Of a stretch of DNA of 56,524 bases, positions 8,427 through 17,472 are shown piece by piece. The DNA is taken from NCBI RefSeq assembly GCF_017168235.1, contig NZ_JABFAO010000014.1:1-56524 (forward strand), given 5' to 3'. Each line of letters opens with the position of its first letter. The stretch's first letter is position 1. The notes beneath the pieces were generated by a model. That model searched no databases and had not been told where the DNA came from. It worked only from the letters and a program-made list of their open reading frames with translations. This DNA is from Rhodococcus sp. KRD197. Its GTDB lineage: Bacteria > Actinomycetota > Actinomycetes > Mycobacteriales > Mycobacteriaceae. The translations under genes were made by a program, and so were the position numbers.

Positions 8427-9086
8427 ATGAGCCGAGCGTTGAAGATTTCCTTGTCCCTGGTGATCGTGTTCGCCGCCGCGTTGGCTGTATTTCTGATGGT
8501 GGATCGATCGGGGTCCCCCGATGCTGCCGCCGCCGAGCAGGCCGCGACCGACCCTGCCTCGATTGCGGTGCGCGAGAACAGTCATCGGTTGAACTCGGTG
8601 CCCGACGGCCGGGTCACGTTCGTGGAGTTCCTCGACTTCGAGTGCGAGGCCTGCCGATCGGCCTACCCGGCGATCGAGCAATTGCGTGAAGAGTACGGCG
8701 ACCGGGTGAGCTTCGTGGCCCGCTACTTTCCCATCGCCTCCCACTTCAATGCCGAACGAGCCGCACGCGCAGTCGAAGCCGCGGCCCAGCAGGGCGGATT
8801 CGAGGCCATGTATCAACGCATGTACGAAACGCAGGCGCAGTGGGGCGAACAGCAGGTTCCGCAGGACGAGTTGTTCCGCAGCTTCGCCGTCGAGCAAGGG
8901 CTCGACATGAGCGCCTTCGATGCCGCCTACACCGACCCTGCGACGCTCGAACGCATCGAGGCCGACGTCGCCGACGGGATCGCGCTCGGCGTCCAGGGCA
9001 CCCCGACGTTCTTCCTCAACGGCACCAAGATCGAACCCACCACCTACGGAGACCTCACCGATGCCCTCGACGCTGCACTCGGCTGA
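8427..9086 (+). CDS. DsbA-like secreted thiol oxidoreductase
   Basis: This 219-residue extracytoplasmic protein has an N-terminal signal anchor (residues 5-24) and a thioredoxin-fold domain. The active site is CEAC (Cys73-Cys76) in FLDFECEAC, and GTPTFFLNG supplies the cis-proline loop. The family introduces disulfides into exported proteins. The next gene is a VKOR that overlaps its 3' end, the usual actinobacterial reoxidation partner, so the pair forms an oxidative-folding module. AGAAGG precedes the ATG. In a metal island it may help restore disulfides damaged by thiophilic metals. The gene is divergent from the CadC-like repressor and may be metal-induced through the shared operators. 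Confidence 0.88.
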   Translation: MSRALKISLSLVIVFAAALAVFLMVDRSGSPDAAAAEQAATDPASIAVRENSHRLNSVPDGRVTFVEFLDFECEACRSAYPAIEQLREEYGDRVSFVARYFPIASHFNAERAARAVEAAAQQGGFEAMYQRMYETQAQWGEQQVPQDELFRSFAVEQGLDMSAFDAAYTDPATLERIEADVADGIALGVQGTPTFFLNGTKIEPTTYGDLTDALDAALG

Positions 9087-9696
9087 CCGCGCAGCCGCTC
9101 TCACCCGACGCAGCGGACCGTTCGCCCGAAGCCTGCCCTGGCTGCTGCTGGTAGGAGGCGTGATCGGACTGGCCGCCGCGTTCGTACTCACGGTAGAGAA
9201 GTTCGCCCTTGCGCTCGATCCCGCCTACGCCCCGACCTGCAGTATCAATCCGGTACTCAACTGCGGATCGGTGATGGACACCCCGCAGGCGTCTGCGTTC
9301 GGATTTCCCAATTCCCTTCTCGGGATCGCGGGCTTCGCCGTCGTGGCGGCAGTGGGTGCCGCCCTGCTCGCCGGAGCCGTGTTCGCGCAGTGGTTCTGGA
9401 GTGCACTGCAGGTCGGTGTCACTGCTGCTGCGGTCTTCGTGCACTGGCTGATCGTGCAGAGCCTCTACGACATCGGCGCGCTGTGCCCGTACTGCATGGC
9501 GGTGTGGGCGGTCACCGTACCGATCTTCTGGTACGTCACGCTGCGCAACCTCGACCGCGGGGCTCCGAGTGCGGGCCGGCGGCAGTGGGCGGGAGTGTTG
9601 ATGCGCAATCACTCGATTGCGCTGACCGTGTGGTTTCTCGTCCTCATCGCCCTGATCGCGCAGCGTTTCTGGTCGTACTGGTCCACGCTCCTATGA
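9061..9696 (+). CDS. Vitamin K epoxide reductase (VKOR) family protein
   Basis: This membrane protein of 211 residues reoxidises DsbA-like proteins and passes electrons to quinone. The four family cysteines are present: Cys60 and Cys68 in the outer loop (PTCSINPVLNCGSVM) and the CPYC active site (Cys142-Cys145). The loop serine and FGFPNS segment typical of bacterial VKORs are also seen. I chose ATG 9061 because the longer open frame upstream only overlaps dsbA. That start gives a 26-nt overlap with the DsbA-like gene, consistent with translational coupling. There are about five transmembrane segments, and the C-terminus is the fifth helix. Confidence 0.88.
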   Translation: MPSTLHSADRAAALTRRSGPFARSLPWLLLVGGVIGLAAAFVLTVEKFALALDPAYAPTCSINPVLNCGSVMDTPQASAFGFPNSLLGIAGFAVVAAVGAALLAGAVFAQWFWSALQVGVTAAAVFVHWLIVQSLYDIGALCPYCMAVWAVTVPIFWYVTLRNLDRGAPSAGRRQWAGVLMRNHSIALTVWFLVLIALIAQRFWSYWSTLL

Positions 9697-9751
9697 TCCG
9701 CGACGTACCGTTCGCCCCTCTGCCGATCTCTCGAGAAAGAAGGTCACGGCG

Positions 9752-10381
9752 ATGACGCGCGGCTGGTCGATCGTCATGCTCGTCGTTGTCGTTGCATCGA
9801 TCGTCGCACTGTGGCCCCGCTCCGGTGGCGTCGAGGGCGGCCCATCCGACGTCATCGCCAACAATGTCGCGCCGGTCGGACCCGAACCCACACTGTCCCG
9901 CCCGCCGGATGACGCGGCACGAGCAACAGCGCTACCGCTGTGTCCGCAGCCGGTGCCACACGAAGGTGGGCCGCTGGCGGGAGTGATGGCGCGCTGCATC
10001 GGCAGTGCCGACGATGTCGATCTCGTCGACGTTCTCGGCAGCGAGGTGACGCTGATCAACCTGTGGGCATCCTGGTGCGGCCCGTGCCGCACCGAGATGC
10101 CCGTAGTCGATGCCTACGCCGCAGAACCCGACGCGATCCCAGTCATCGGAATCAACGTCGAGGACCGACCCGCGGACGCGGCCGCGCTGCTCACGCAACT
10201 GGGCATCCGCTATCCGAACTACATCGACGGCGGCAGCGTCCAGGACGCGCTCTCGGCACCGCCGGTCCTTCCCCTGAGTTTTCTCGTCCGCCCGGACGGA
10301 ACGATCGAGCGCATCACCGACCCGACAGTGTTCGAGACGACAGACCAGATCCGCACTGCAATAAAGGACTTCACCTCATGA
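9752..10381 (+). CDS. TlpA-like membrane-anchored thioredoxin, copy 1
   Basis: This 209-residue protein has an N-terminal signal anchor and a TlpA/ResA thioredoxin domain with LWASWCGPC (Cys109-Cys112). A cis-proline PPVLPLSF segment lies near residue 170. Two extra cysteines (Cys64, Cys82) precede the domain and recur in the paralogue at 38308, so they may form a second disulfide. AAAGAAGG lies 8 nt before the ATG. It overlaps the next gene by ATGA. The likely role is reduction of apocytochrome c or metal-oxidised thiols in the cell wall space. A 3' remnant of a second copy survives at 20447-20533. Confidence 0.87.
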   Translation: MTRGWSIVMLVVVVASIVALWPRSGGVEGGPSDVIANNVAPVGPEPTLSRPPDDAARATALPLCPQPVPHEGGPLAGVMARCIGSADDVDLVDVLGSEVTLINLWASWCGPCRTEMPVVDAYAAEPDAIPVIGINVEDRPADAAALLTQLGIRYPNYIDGGSVQDALSAPPVLPLSFLVRPDGTIERITDPTVFETTDQIRTAIKDFTS

Positions 10382-11010
10382 CACGTTTCCTACCCGTGTG
10401 GGTCGGTACTCGACGACAAGGCGGCACGCCCACCGCGGCAATCGGATCGATTCTTGCCGTCGTACTACTGATCTCCGGATGCTCCGCTGGTGCCGACGCT
10501 GCACCGTCCGGCGGGAGCTTCGACTTCGTCGCGCCCGGTGGCCGAACCGACATCGTCTACGACCCTCCCGAAACACGCGGAACCATAGGCGAGCTCGCCG
10601 GCCCCGATCTGATGGAGGAGGGCAAGACGACCGCTCTGGCGGACTACGACGGAAAGGTCGTCGTGATCAATCTCTGGGGTCAATGGTGTGGCCCCTGCCG
10701 CGGCGAAGCCGACGACCTCGAAGAGGTCTACGAGGCCACCCGTGAGCGCGGTGTGCAGTTCCTCGGTATCAATGTCCGAGATCCGCAGAAGGACAAAGCG
10801 CAGGACTTCGTGGTCGACAACAACGTCACTTACCCTTCGATCTACGACCCCTCGATGCGGACGCTGATCGCCCTCGGCGGGAACTATCCGACCAGCGTCA
10901 TTCCCTCGACGCTGGTACTCGATCGCCAGCACCGGGTGGCCGCGGTCTTCATGCGAGCCCTGCTCACCGAAGACCTGCTTCCCGTCGTCGAACGGATAGC
11001 CGCGGAATGA
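10378..11010 (+). CDS. ResA/CcsX-like thioredoxin lipoprotein, copy 1
   Basis: This 210-residue lipoprotein carries the lipobox LISGC (Cys35) and the active site WCGPC (Cys104-Cys107). Family members keep the apocytochrome haem-binding cysteines reduced so that ResB-CcsA can attach haem; the neighbouring CcdA supplies electrons. The start ATG 10378 overlaps the previous stop (ATGA), and the downstream ccdA start overlaps its own stop in the same way. It is about 90% identical by eye to 20530-21162. Being a lipoprotein, it depends on acylation enzymes of the kind encoded at 33923 and 43143. Confidence 0.9.
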   Translation: MTRFLPVWVGTRRQGGTPTAAIGSILAVVLLISGCSAGADAAPSGGSFDFVAPGGRTDIVYDPPETRGTIGELAGPDLMEEGKTTALADYDGKVVVINLWGQWCGPCRGEADDLEEVYEATRERGVQFLGINVRDPQKDKAQDFVVDNNVTYPSIYDPSMRTLIALGGNYPTSVIPSTLVLDRQHRVAAVFMRALLTEDLLPVVERIAAE

Positions 11011-11894
11011 CGACTCTTCTCGCCCAAGACATCGGGTCGACGTTCCAGAACGCGGCATCGAGTGGGCCCCTACTGCTGGCGATCGCGGCATGCATGCTCG
11101 CCGGGTTGGTCTCGTTCGCCTCACCGTGCGTGGTGCCGCTGGTGCCGGGATACCTGTCCTACCTGGCAGGCATCGCCGGCGCCGACGCCCAATCAGCCCG
11201 CGACGCCCAATCAGCCCGCGGCACCCAATCGGCCTGCGAGGCTCAGTCAGCCGATGCCCGGACACCCAGCACCGCGACCGCCGGTACGTCGTCGACGGGT
11301 CTCGTGAATCGCTGGCGTGTGGCCGGTGCAGCGTCGTTGTTCGTCGCCGGGTTCACCATCGTCTTCGTCCTCGCCACAGCCTCGGTCTTCGGAGTCATCG
11401 GCACCTTGCGCATCAACGAGCAAGTACTCCAACGCGTGGGCGGGGTCATCACGATCATCATGGGTGCGGCGTTCATCGGGTTGATACCCGCACTGCAACG
11501 CGACACCCGATTCGCACCCCGGCAGATCTCGTCCCTTGCAGGAGCGCCGCTGCTCGGTGGGGTGTTCGCGCTCGGCTGGACGCCGTGCCTGGGTCCGACC
11601 CTTGCCGGCGTGCTGTCCGTGGCGGCAGGCACCGAAGGTGCAACCGCAGCCCGCGGGGTCACTCTCATCGTCGCGTACTGCCTGGGACTCGGCCTACCGT
11701 TCGTCGTTCTTGCGTTCGGTTCGAGTTCGGCGATGCGCGGTGTGGGGTGGCTTCGGAGGAACTCTCAGAGGATCAAGGTGGCGGGCGGTGTCATCATGAT
11801 CGCCGTCGGCATCGCACTGCTGACCGGGGTGTGGGGGTTGTTCATCGCCTGGATCCGCAACGAATTCGTCAGTGCAGTGATCCTGCCCATCTGA
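11007..11894 (+). CDS. ccdA: CcdA-type thiol-electron transporter, copy 1
   Basis: This CcdA/DsbD-like membrane protein of 295 residues carries electrons from cytoplasmic thioredoxin to extracytoplasmic ResA/TlpA proteins. The two redox cysteines lie in FASPCVVPL (first helix) and LGWTPCLGP (fourth helix). There are six transmembrane segments. The loop after the first helix holds an Ala-Gln-Ser repeat encoded by four 18-bp units, absent from copy 2 (273 residues). It is otherwise nearly identical to 21159-21980. The start overlaps the resA-like stop by ATGA. Confidence 0.92.
   Translation: MTTLLAQDIGSTFQNAASSGPLLLAIAACMLAGLVSFASPCVVPLVPGYLSYLAGIAGADAQSARDAQSARGTQSACEAQSADARTPSTATAGTSSTGLVNRWRVAGAASLFVAGFTIVFVLATASVFGVIGTLRINEQVLQRVGGVITIIMGAAFIGLIPALQRDTRFAPRQISSLAGAPLLGGVFALGWTPCLGPTLAGVLSVAAGTEGATAARGVTLIVAYCLGLGLPFVVLAFGSSSAMRGVGWLRRNSQRIKVAGGVIMIAVGIALLTGVWGLFIAWIRNEFVSAVILPI
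11184..11255 (+). repeat. Four 18-bp tandem units inside ccdA copy 1
   Basis: The units at 11184, 11202, 11220 and 11238 encode DAQSAR-like hexapeptides. The first two are identical and the others have drifted. The second ccdA copy lacks them, so the expansion postdates the cassette duplication or was lost from copy 2. Confidence 0.85.
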
Positions 11895-11993
11895 TCGTGA
11901 TGTCGCCGAACCGCCACGCCGCATTGCATTGTTCGGGAGGCCGAACTATATTTTCAGGGTTCTGACATATTGTTGGTGCCGGAGGGTGTGGTC

Positions 11994-13235
11994 ATGTCTG
12001 TGCTGCAGCGCCGATCGTCTCGGCCGCCCTCGAGGTTTCGGTCTGGCCTCGTTCTGCTCGGTCCTGCTTTCGTCGCCGCGATCGCCTACGTCGACCCCGG
12101 CAATGTCGCCTCCAACGTCAGCGCCGGCGCGCAGTTCGGGTACCTGCTGGTCTGGGTGATCGTCGCCGCGAACGTGATGGCCGGCCTCGTGCAGTTCCTC
12201 TCCGCCAAACTCGGCATCGTCACCGGAATGACACTGCCCGAAGTGGTCCGCGAGAAGTCGAGCAAGAGTGTGCGACTGGCATATTGGGGGCAAGCAGAAG
12301 TGGTCGCCATGGCGACCGACCTCGCAGAGATCGTCGGCGGTGCGATCGCTCTTTACTTGCTCTTCGACCTGCCGCTCCTGATCGGCGGCCTCATCACCGG
12401 AGCCGTATCGATGATCTTGTTGCTGGTCCAGGATCGCCGGGGCCAGCGCCCGTTCGAGTTCGTGATTCTCGGTCTACTCGGTGTCATCGCCGTCGGATTT
12501 CTTGCCAGCGTCGTCGTGGAACCGCCATCGTTCACCGCCGCTGCCGCCGGGTTGATTCCGCGGTTCGACGGCGCGGAAAGCGTATTGATAGCCGCCGCTA
12601 TGCTCGGTGCGACGATCATGCCGCACGCGGTCTATCTGCACTCCGGCCTTGCACGTGACCGGCACGGACACCCCGAGGCAGGGCCTGTCCGGCAGCGGTT
12701 GTTGCGGATCACCCGGATCGATGTCGGGTTGGCGATGCTGCTGGCCGGTGCAGTGAACATGTCGATGCTGCTGTTGGCGGCCTCGACGCTGGGAGGCCGA
12801 GAGGGCGTCGATTCCATCGAAGGAGCTCACACAGCAGTAGGAGACACTCTGGGGCCGGTGGTAGCGCTGCTGTTCGCGGTGGGCCTGCTGGCCTCGGGCC
12901 TGGCATCGACATCGGTCGGGGCATACGCCGGCGCGATGATCATGGACGGCCTACTACGTCAGCGCATTCCGATTCTGGTGCGACGACTGGTGACACTTGT
13001 TCCCGCACTGGCAATTCTGGCCGCGGGGGTCGACCCCAGTCGGGCACTGGTCGTCTCACAAGTCGTCCTGTCCTTCGGTATTCCGTTCGCGCTCATTCCC
13101 TTGGTGCGGTTCACCTCGGACCGCATCCTGATGGGCGGCGATGTCAATCACCGGATCACGGCATACGCGGCATGGCTCATCGCGGGAATCGTCGTCGCAC
13201 TCAATGTCGCGTTGATCTATCTGACCGTCGCCTGA
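11994..13235 (+). CDS. mntH: NRAMP family Mn/Fe divalent metal transporter
   Basis: This proton-coupled importer of Mn2+ or Fe2+ has 413 residues and about eleven membrane helices. The helix 1 metal-binding motif DPGNVASN and the helix 6 motif MPHAVYLHSGL are both intact. ATG 11994 is preceded by GGAGGG at a good distance; a TTG at 11970 would also be in frame. It lies 100 nt after ccdA, with a small inverted repeat (GTTCGG/CCGAAC, 11931-11946) and an AT-rich tract between. It probably has its own promoter. Manganese supply may counter mismetallation during copper or cadmium stress; that role is inference. Confidence 0.92.
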   Translation: MSVLQRRSSRPPSRFRSGLVLLGPAFVAAIAYVDPGNVASNVSAGAQFGYLLVWVIVAANVMAGLVQFLSAKLGIVTGMTLPEVVREKSSKSVRLAYWGQAEVVAMATDLAEIVGGAIALYLLFDLPLLIGGLITGAVSMILLLVQDRRGQRPFEFVILGLLGVIAVGFLASVVVEPPSFTAAAAGLIPRFDGAESVLIAAAMLGATIMPHAVYLHSGLARDRHGHPEAGPVRQRLLRITRIDVGLAMLLAGAVNMSMLLLAASTLGGREGVDSIEGAHTAVGDTLGPVVALLFAVGLLASGLASTSVGAYAGAMIMDGLLRQRIPILVRRLVTLVPALAILAAGVDPSRALVVSQVVLSFGIPFALIPLVRFTSDRILMGGDVNHRITAYAAWLIAGIVVALNVALIYLTVA

Positions 13236-13340
13236 CTGCGCGCGGGTGGACAAGTCCAGCATGCGCTTATTTCAGGACGATGACCACGCGTAGCGCGTCG
13301 ACGGACGTCCGGGTCATCGAGTTTCTGCTCGAGGGTGCGG

Positions 13341-13787
13341 TCAGGGTGCGCCGTTGCCTGCCGTGGTGGGCTCGTGTTGGCTTTTTTCATCGGTATGGAA
13401 AGTGATCAGATTGCCGTCGGTGTCGACAGCTGCGAACTCCGTCGTTCCCCAGTCCGTCGAGACGGGACGACCCGCGTCTGCGGGATGGAGCACTCCCGCG
13501 CGGGACATCTCGGCGTAAAGGTCGTTGATCTCGTCCACGGCGATGCGGCAGCTGGCTGTGCCGGCAAGGAACGTCTCGGCTCCGCTGCATACCGGCCATG
13601 CCGCAGGGTCTGAACGGGTATTCCAGCTGTCGTCGTCGGCGGCCCACAAGTGGATCTCGACGTCGTCGCGGGTAAGTCTCGCGAAAGTCGGGTCGGTGTA
13701 CCGGGTCGTGAAGCCGAACGCGCGGACGTATATCTCTACAGCGGTGTCGATGTCTCGTACCGGCAGCGCAGGTACCACTTTCGACAT
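13341..13787 (-). CDS. VOC family (glyoxalase/bleomycin resistance-like) protein
   Basis: The 148-residue protein has the two beta-alpha-beta-beta-beta repeats of the vicinal oxygen chelate fold: KVVPALPVRDIDTAVEIYVRAFGF at the start and a TEFAAVDTDGNLITFH end. EIHLWAADDDSWNTR is typical of the Ble-like branch, which binds small molecules rather than catalysing. ATG 13787 was chosen; a TTG at 13802 gives five more residues and neither has a strong ribosome site. It converges on mntH. No metal link is evident. Confidence 0.75.
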   Translation of the reverse strand: MSKVVPALPVRDIDTAVEIYVRAFGFTTRYTDPTFARLTRDDVEIHLWAADDDSWNTRSDPAAWPVCSGAETFLAGTASCRIAVDEINDLYAEMSRAGVLHPADAGRPVSTDWGTTEFAAVDTDGNLITFHTDEKSQHEPTTAGNGAP

Positions 13788-13861
13788 GCCCATAGGCAAC
13801 ACTAACGCCGACGAGCCGGAGTAGGAGCCGAACCCACATCAATTGCTGGCGCTCAGTGCAT

Positions 13862-13990
13862 TCGACTTCTGACACAGTGAACGCGACTCCTGAAACTGAC
13901 AGGATCGATATCGAGACTCAATCGTGATGTGTCTCAGAAACCTGTCTCAAGCTCTGACGCGCCGCCTGTGCCTTGTCGGCCGTTTCTGAG
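13862..13990. promoter_or_regulatory. Repeat cluster before the resolvase gene, candidate res site
   Basis: This short interval holds several related motifs: CTTCTGACACAG near 13865, CTCCTGAAACTGACAGGATCG at 13887-13907, GTGTCTCAGAAAC near 13929 and GTTTCTGAGACAG near 13981. Serine resolvases bind clustered dyads of this type just upstream of their own gene. A related, better-conserved set lies at 55376-55520. Confidence 0.45.
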
Positions 13991-14002
13991 ACAGTCATCC
14001 TC

Positions 14003-14563
14003 GTGAGCGCCGTTTTGGGATACATGAGGGTCTCGACCACCGATCAGTCGCTGGATCTACAGAGAGACGCACTGACAGCCGCCGGCTGCTTCCGCATCTG
14101 GGAAGAGGTCGCATCCGGAGCAGACAAAGACCGACCTCAGTTGCAGCTGCTCCTCGAGAGCGTGCGCGCCGGCGACGTCGTCGCAGTATGGCGACTCGAT
14201 CGACTCGGCCGCTCACTGAGCCACCTCATCGAAACCGTCAACCTCATCGAAACCAAAGGTGCAACACTGCGCAGCATCACCGAAGGCATCGACACCTCGA
14301 CAGTCGGAGGACGCCTGACCTACAACATCTTCGGCTCCCTCGCCGAATTCGAACGAGACCTCGTCAAAGAACGCACCATGGCCGGCCTCGCAGCCGCACG
14401 AGCCCGCGGCCGCATCGGTGGCCAACCAGCCAAGATCGACGCCGACAAAGCTCGTCACATCCGCAGAATGCTCGACGACGGCACACCCAAAACCGAAATC
14501 GCATCAGTACTCGGAATCGGCCGCGCCACCCTCTACCGGCACCTCAGTTCGCCTGCGGGTTAA
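14003..14563 (+). CDS. Serine recombinase, resolvase/invertase family
   Basis: The 186-residue protein matches the small serine recombinases (TnpR/Pin/Hin). It has the N-terminal catalytic motif GYMRVSTTDQ with Ser11, conserved LDRLGRSLSHL and GRLTYNIFGSLAEFERDLVKERT segments, and a C-terminal helix-turn-helix (KTEIASVLGIGRATLYRHL). I chose GTG 14003 because it places the catalytic serine at the usual position; an in-frame TTG lies 30 nt upstream. No transposase of the Tn3 type is present, so it may resolve plasmid multimers or be a transposon relic. The repeats upstream are candidate recombination sites. Confidence 0.9.
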   Translation: MSAVLGYMRVSTTDQSLDLQRDALTAAGCFRIWEEVASGADKDRPQLQLLLESVRAGDVVAVWRLDRLGRSLSHLIETVNLIETKGATLRSITEGIDTSTVGGRLTYNIFGSLAEFERDLVKERTMAGLAAARARGRIGGQPAKIDADKARHIRRMLDDGTPKTEIASVLGIGRATLYRHLSSPAG

Positions 14564-14699
14564 GCGATTAGCTCCCATCACGGTGTACGTCCGGCCCCGG
14601 GTTCCTTTGGCGAGACACTTCCACCGGGTACACCAAAACGGCGACAGGAGGGGTCGCACGTCCTCTGTCTCTGCCAAGGAAAATTGGCGGCTCGCAAGG

Positions 14700-15164
14700 T
14701 CAGGACCGGAACAAATTTCCGTACAGCTGTGCAATGGATTCGAAGACTTCTACGGGATCCACATAATTGTTCTTGTCTCGTAACGCGTCTTCGAGGGCAT
14801 CTTCGTTCACGATGTTGTCGGGGACCAGCACGTGCCACTTGTAACCCCGCGGTTGTGGACGAACTCCTGCCGAGGCCAAGTATGCATTGATGTCCTCGTT
14901 CTGTGCACGCAAATCTTCTTCAGTGAAGGCCTCGAACCAAACTTCCTGCGGGTCACCGGTTGCCTGGTGACCGCGTGACACTTTCACGGGCGGATGCAGC
15001 GCCGCTGGATACGACGTCCGAAAGCATCGGCCCGGACCCGCAGCCCAGGCAGTCAACGCCCCATGACCGTTGGCGACGAGCGGTACGTATCGACCCGTGG
15101 GCAGACCTTCAGGTATTTCACCCTCGTCATCCGCGACCGGGTAATCGCCCCAGTATTGAGCCAT
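14700..15164 (-). CDS. Hypothetical protein, 154 residues
   Basis: I do not recognise this protein. AAAGGAGAC precedes the ATG at 15164 at ideal spacing, and codon use is ordinary for the window, so I regard it as real. It is soluble, with no signal peptide and no cysteine pair. Features are a GRYVPLVANGHG segment, a Trp/Lys-rich middle (RGYKWHVLVPDN) and an acidic helical C-terminus. It follows a decayed secreted-protein gene on the same strand by 75 nt. Confidence 0.6.
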   Translation of the reverse strand: MAQYWGDYPVADDEGEIPEGLPTGRYVPLVANGHGALTAWAAGPGRCFRTSYPAALHPPVKVSRGHQATGDPQEVWFEAFTEEDLRAQNEDINAYLASAGVRPQPRGYKWHVLVPDNIVNEDALEDALRDKNNYVDPVEVFESIAQLYGNLFRS

Positions 15165-15239
15165 ACCGTCTCCTTTAGGCTGAAACGAACTCTGGCCTCG
15201 GCCGCCGAAGCGCCGAGGCCAGAGGCGACGATCAAGATG

Positions 15240-15812
15240 CTAACCGATCTGGAACGACCCGATGGGGTCCCCGGTCTGTGACAGCAGGGGAATCGTCCGG
15301 GGAGCTGGCGTCGCGGCAGCGTCGACTACCGAACCAACCAAATCGTCCGACCTGACGTACCCCAGCTCACCATCGGTACCGATGGCGCTGACCAGGTCAG
15401 GGAGTTCAGCATCTGCCTGCGCGGCCTCGCCGGTTCCGTAGCTCTCACCGTCCGGATTTGTTCCTTGTGCGCGCGCAGCGTCGCCGTCTGCGCGAGGTGC
15501 AGCCAGGGCAGCGGGGGCAGGGTACTGGAGGGGGTCGGACGGGAAGGTGACGTACTCCGACATGTTTCCACCGGACGGCCACACCGCCACGAATCCATGA
15601 CTGTTGTAGAAGCCGGGTCCGCAGTCTCGAGTGGACGTAGCGGTCTGAGAACTCGTGTTGAACAGGTTGAACTGGTAGTCCGTCGCCGAGCACAACGCAC
15701 CCTCCCGGAAGAGGCGGGCTTTGGAGCCGATAACACCCTGCGGCACAGTGCTTCCGAAGGCCGTGTAAACACGCGTCGACGCTTTGGGAACTCCGGCGTT
15801 GTTCCTGACTTG
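15240..15812 (-). pseudogene. Secreted-type hypothetical protein with decayed 5' end
   Basis: The frame is open from 15812 down to TAG 15240 and encodes NNAGVPKASTRVYTAFGS, a Cys-containing domain with DCGPGFYNSHGFVAVW, and a Pro/Ala linker. The only start in it is GTG 15746, which would delete residues that look like part of the domain. A signal-peptide-like stretch (MIRLDSILLTVSLLALA) lies upstream from 16002 but in another frame and ends in a stop. The gene has therefore probably lost its export signal by frameshifts. The IS110-family element sits exactly at that signal-peptide start. Function unknown. Confidence 0.45.
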
Positions 15813-16103
15813 TCATTGGTCGACATATTCGAGCGCGAACGGAATCAATGCAGAATGCACCGAATGCGTTCTCTACCAACAGGTCTGCAGCAATCCGCCT
15901 CGGTTGCAGACCGGCCGGTTTTACCTACCCTAGCGGCAAAGTTGCCGATTACGCTAGCGCAAGTAATGAAACGGTCAAAAGTATTGAATCGAGTCGAATC
16001 ATAGACGGTATGGAGGTCTTGGCTGGGGCCCCTCCGCATGTAAGCGTGGGTTGCCGACAGGAGTGGGTCCTGGCCGGTAGAGCCACAGATGTGGGAGGCC
16101 CCA

Positions 16104-17186
16104 GTGAAGAATCATCGTACGAGTGTTGGTTTGGATGTGCACGCACGATCGGTGGTGGCGTGCGGTTTGGATGGCGAGACGGGCGAGTTGTTCGAGCGTC
16201 GCATGTCGCCTGATCACAAAGAAATCCTGGAGTGGATTCGTTCGCTGCCAGGACTGGTGCATGTCGTCTACGAGGCGGGCCCGACCGGTTTCGGTCTGGC
16301 CCGTTTTCTGTTGGCCGCCGGTGTCGATTGTGTGGTGGCGGCACCGTCGAAAATTCAGCGTCCCCCTGGTGACCGCATCAAGACCGATGCCCGTGATGCC
16401 CGGCATTTGGCTCGGTTGCTTCATTTGAGTTCTATTGTGCCGGTTCTGATTCCGAGTACCGAGCAGGAGTCCGCTCGTGATCTGGTGCGAGCAAGGGAGG
16501 ACTGCCGCGGCGATCTGGTGTCCGCACAGCATCGCCTGACACATGTGCTGCTGCGTCAAGGGATCATCTACAGCGGCGGCAAACCCTGGACCGCAGCCCA
16601 CGATCTGTGGTTACGTCGCCAGCGGTTCGATTCACGTGCACTGCAGATCACCTACGACACCGCCTACGAGACCGTCATCGCCACCACCGAACGCCGGAAT
16701 CGTCTCGATACCGCCATCGCGGACATGGCTGCGCATTCGTCGTTCACTCCGGTGGTGACCCGGCTGGGGTGCCTTCGTGGGGTGGCGACGTTGACAGCGT
16801 TCGGTTTGGCGACGGAGATCGGTGAGTGGGACCGGTTGACCGGCCGCTCGATCGGTGCGTTCGTCGGGTTGATCCCGACCGAGCATTCTTCCGGTGAATC
16901 CCGGTCGCAGGGCGGTGTCAGCAAAACCGGCAATGCTCACGTACGCCGACTGCTGGTCGAGGCTGCCTGGCATCATCGCAAGCCGTATCGGCCGGGGCGT
17001 GAACTGGTGGCACGGTGGAAGGCGTCGACTCCCAAAGCCAAAGCGCGAGGACATCAAGCGAACCGGCGGCTGCACGCACGGTGGGAACATTTCGACGAAC
17101 GCGGTAAACGTGCGGTGGTCGCCAATGCCGGGATCGCACGAGAGCTGGCCGGCTGGTGCTGGTCGTTGGCCACGCTCGAGGAATGA
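16104..17186 (+). CDS. IS110-family transposase (DEDD recombinase)
   Basis: The 360-residue protein has the N-terminal RuvC-like DEDD domain: GLDVHARSV (Asp11), VYEAGPTGFGL and KTDARDARHLARLL. It also has the C-terminal Transposase_20 domain with LRGVATLTAFGLATEIGEW and a conserved serine region SGESRSQGGVSKTGN. GTG 16104 follows GGGAGG at 5 nt; an in-frame ATG at 16089 precedes that site and is less likely. The frame is uninterrupted, so the element may be active. Its bridge RNA would lie in one of the flanking non-coding stretches. Confidence 0.93.
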   Translation: MKNHRTSVGLDVHARSVVACGLDGETGELFERRMSPDHKEILEWIRSLPGLVHVVYEAGPTGFGLARFLLAAGVDCVVAAPSKIQRPPGDRIKTDARDARHLARLLHLSSIVPVLIPSTEQESARDLVRAREDCRGDLVSAQHRLTHVLLRQGIIYSGGKPWTAAHDLWLRRQRFDSRALQITYDTAYETVIATTERRNRLDTAIADMAAHSSFTPVVTRLGCLRGVATLTAFGLATEIGEWDRLTGRSIGAFVGLIPTEHSSGESRSQGGVSKTGNAHVRRLLVEAAWHHRKPYRPGRELVARWKASTPKAKARGHQANRRLHARWEHFDERGKRAVVANAGIARELAGWCWSLATLEE

Positions 17187-17194
17187 CTGAAGCT

Positions 17195-17222
17195 CCGACG
17201 CCGAAGTAGCGATCTGCGTCGG
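17195..17222 (+). terminator. Hairpin after the IS110 transposase
   Basis: Seven-bp arms CCGACGC/GCGTCGG with a 14-nt loop start 8 nt after the transposase stop. It could be a terminator or part of the element's non-coding RNA. Confidence 0.4.
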
Positions 17223-17472
17223 GATAGATGTCCGGAATGAACGGTCGACGACGATGTGGGATGTGGCCGAGCGTCTGGGAGTGACCCGCTAGCCGCCTAT
17301 GAGCAATCCTCAACTGCGCGTTGGGATCACGCTCGACTCATAGACTTGCGATCCACTCCAGCCGAAACAGTCCGTCCTGCGGTAACCAACCCGCGTATAT
17401 GAGAGTTGACGACGCGTCGAACACTACGACACGCTCACCTCCCACTCGCATCGATCACCATCCCGGCAACAG

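Larger units (their letters stand above)
15999..17345 (+). mobile_element. IS110-family insertion sequence, approximate ends
   Basis: The element contains one intact IS110-family transposase. The octamer TCATAGAC occurs at 15999-16006 and again at 17338-17345, within longer similar flanks (TCGA-A/C-TCATAGAC), bracketing about 1.34 kb. IS110 elements lack long terminal inverted repeats and leave short shared core sequences, so these octamers are the best visible ends. About 97 nt upstream and 150 nt downstream of the gene are non-coding; one should encode the bridge RNA known for the family. Confidence 0.65.

Noticed and set aside
11931..11993. Inverted repeat and AT-rich stretch before mntH as a riboswitch or MntR box
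   Set aside because: The dyad has only 6-bp arms and I see no Mn-riboswitch fold or recognised MntR/IdeR consensus.
14564..14699. Possible transposon end after the resolvase
   Set aside because: Only short GGTGTAC/GTACACC complementarity is present; no second end or target duplication found.
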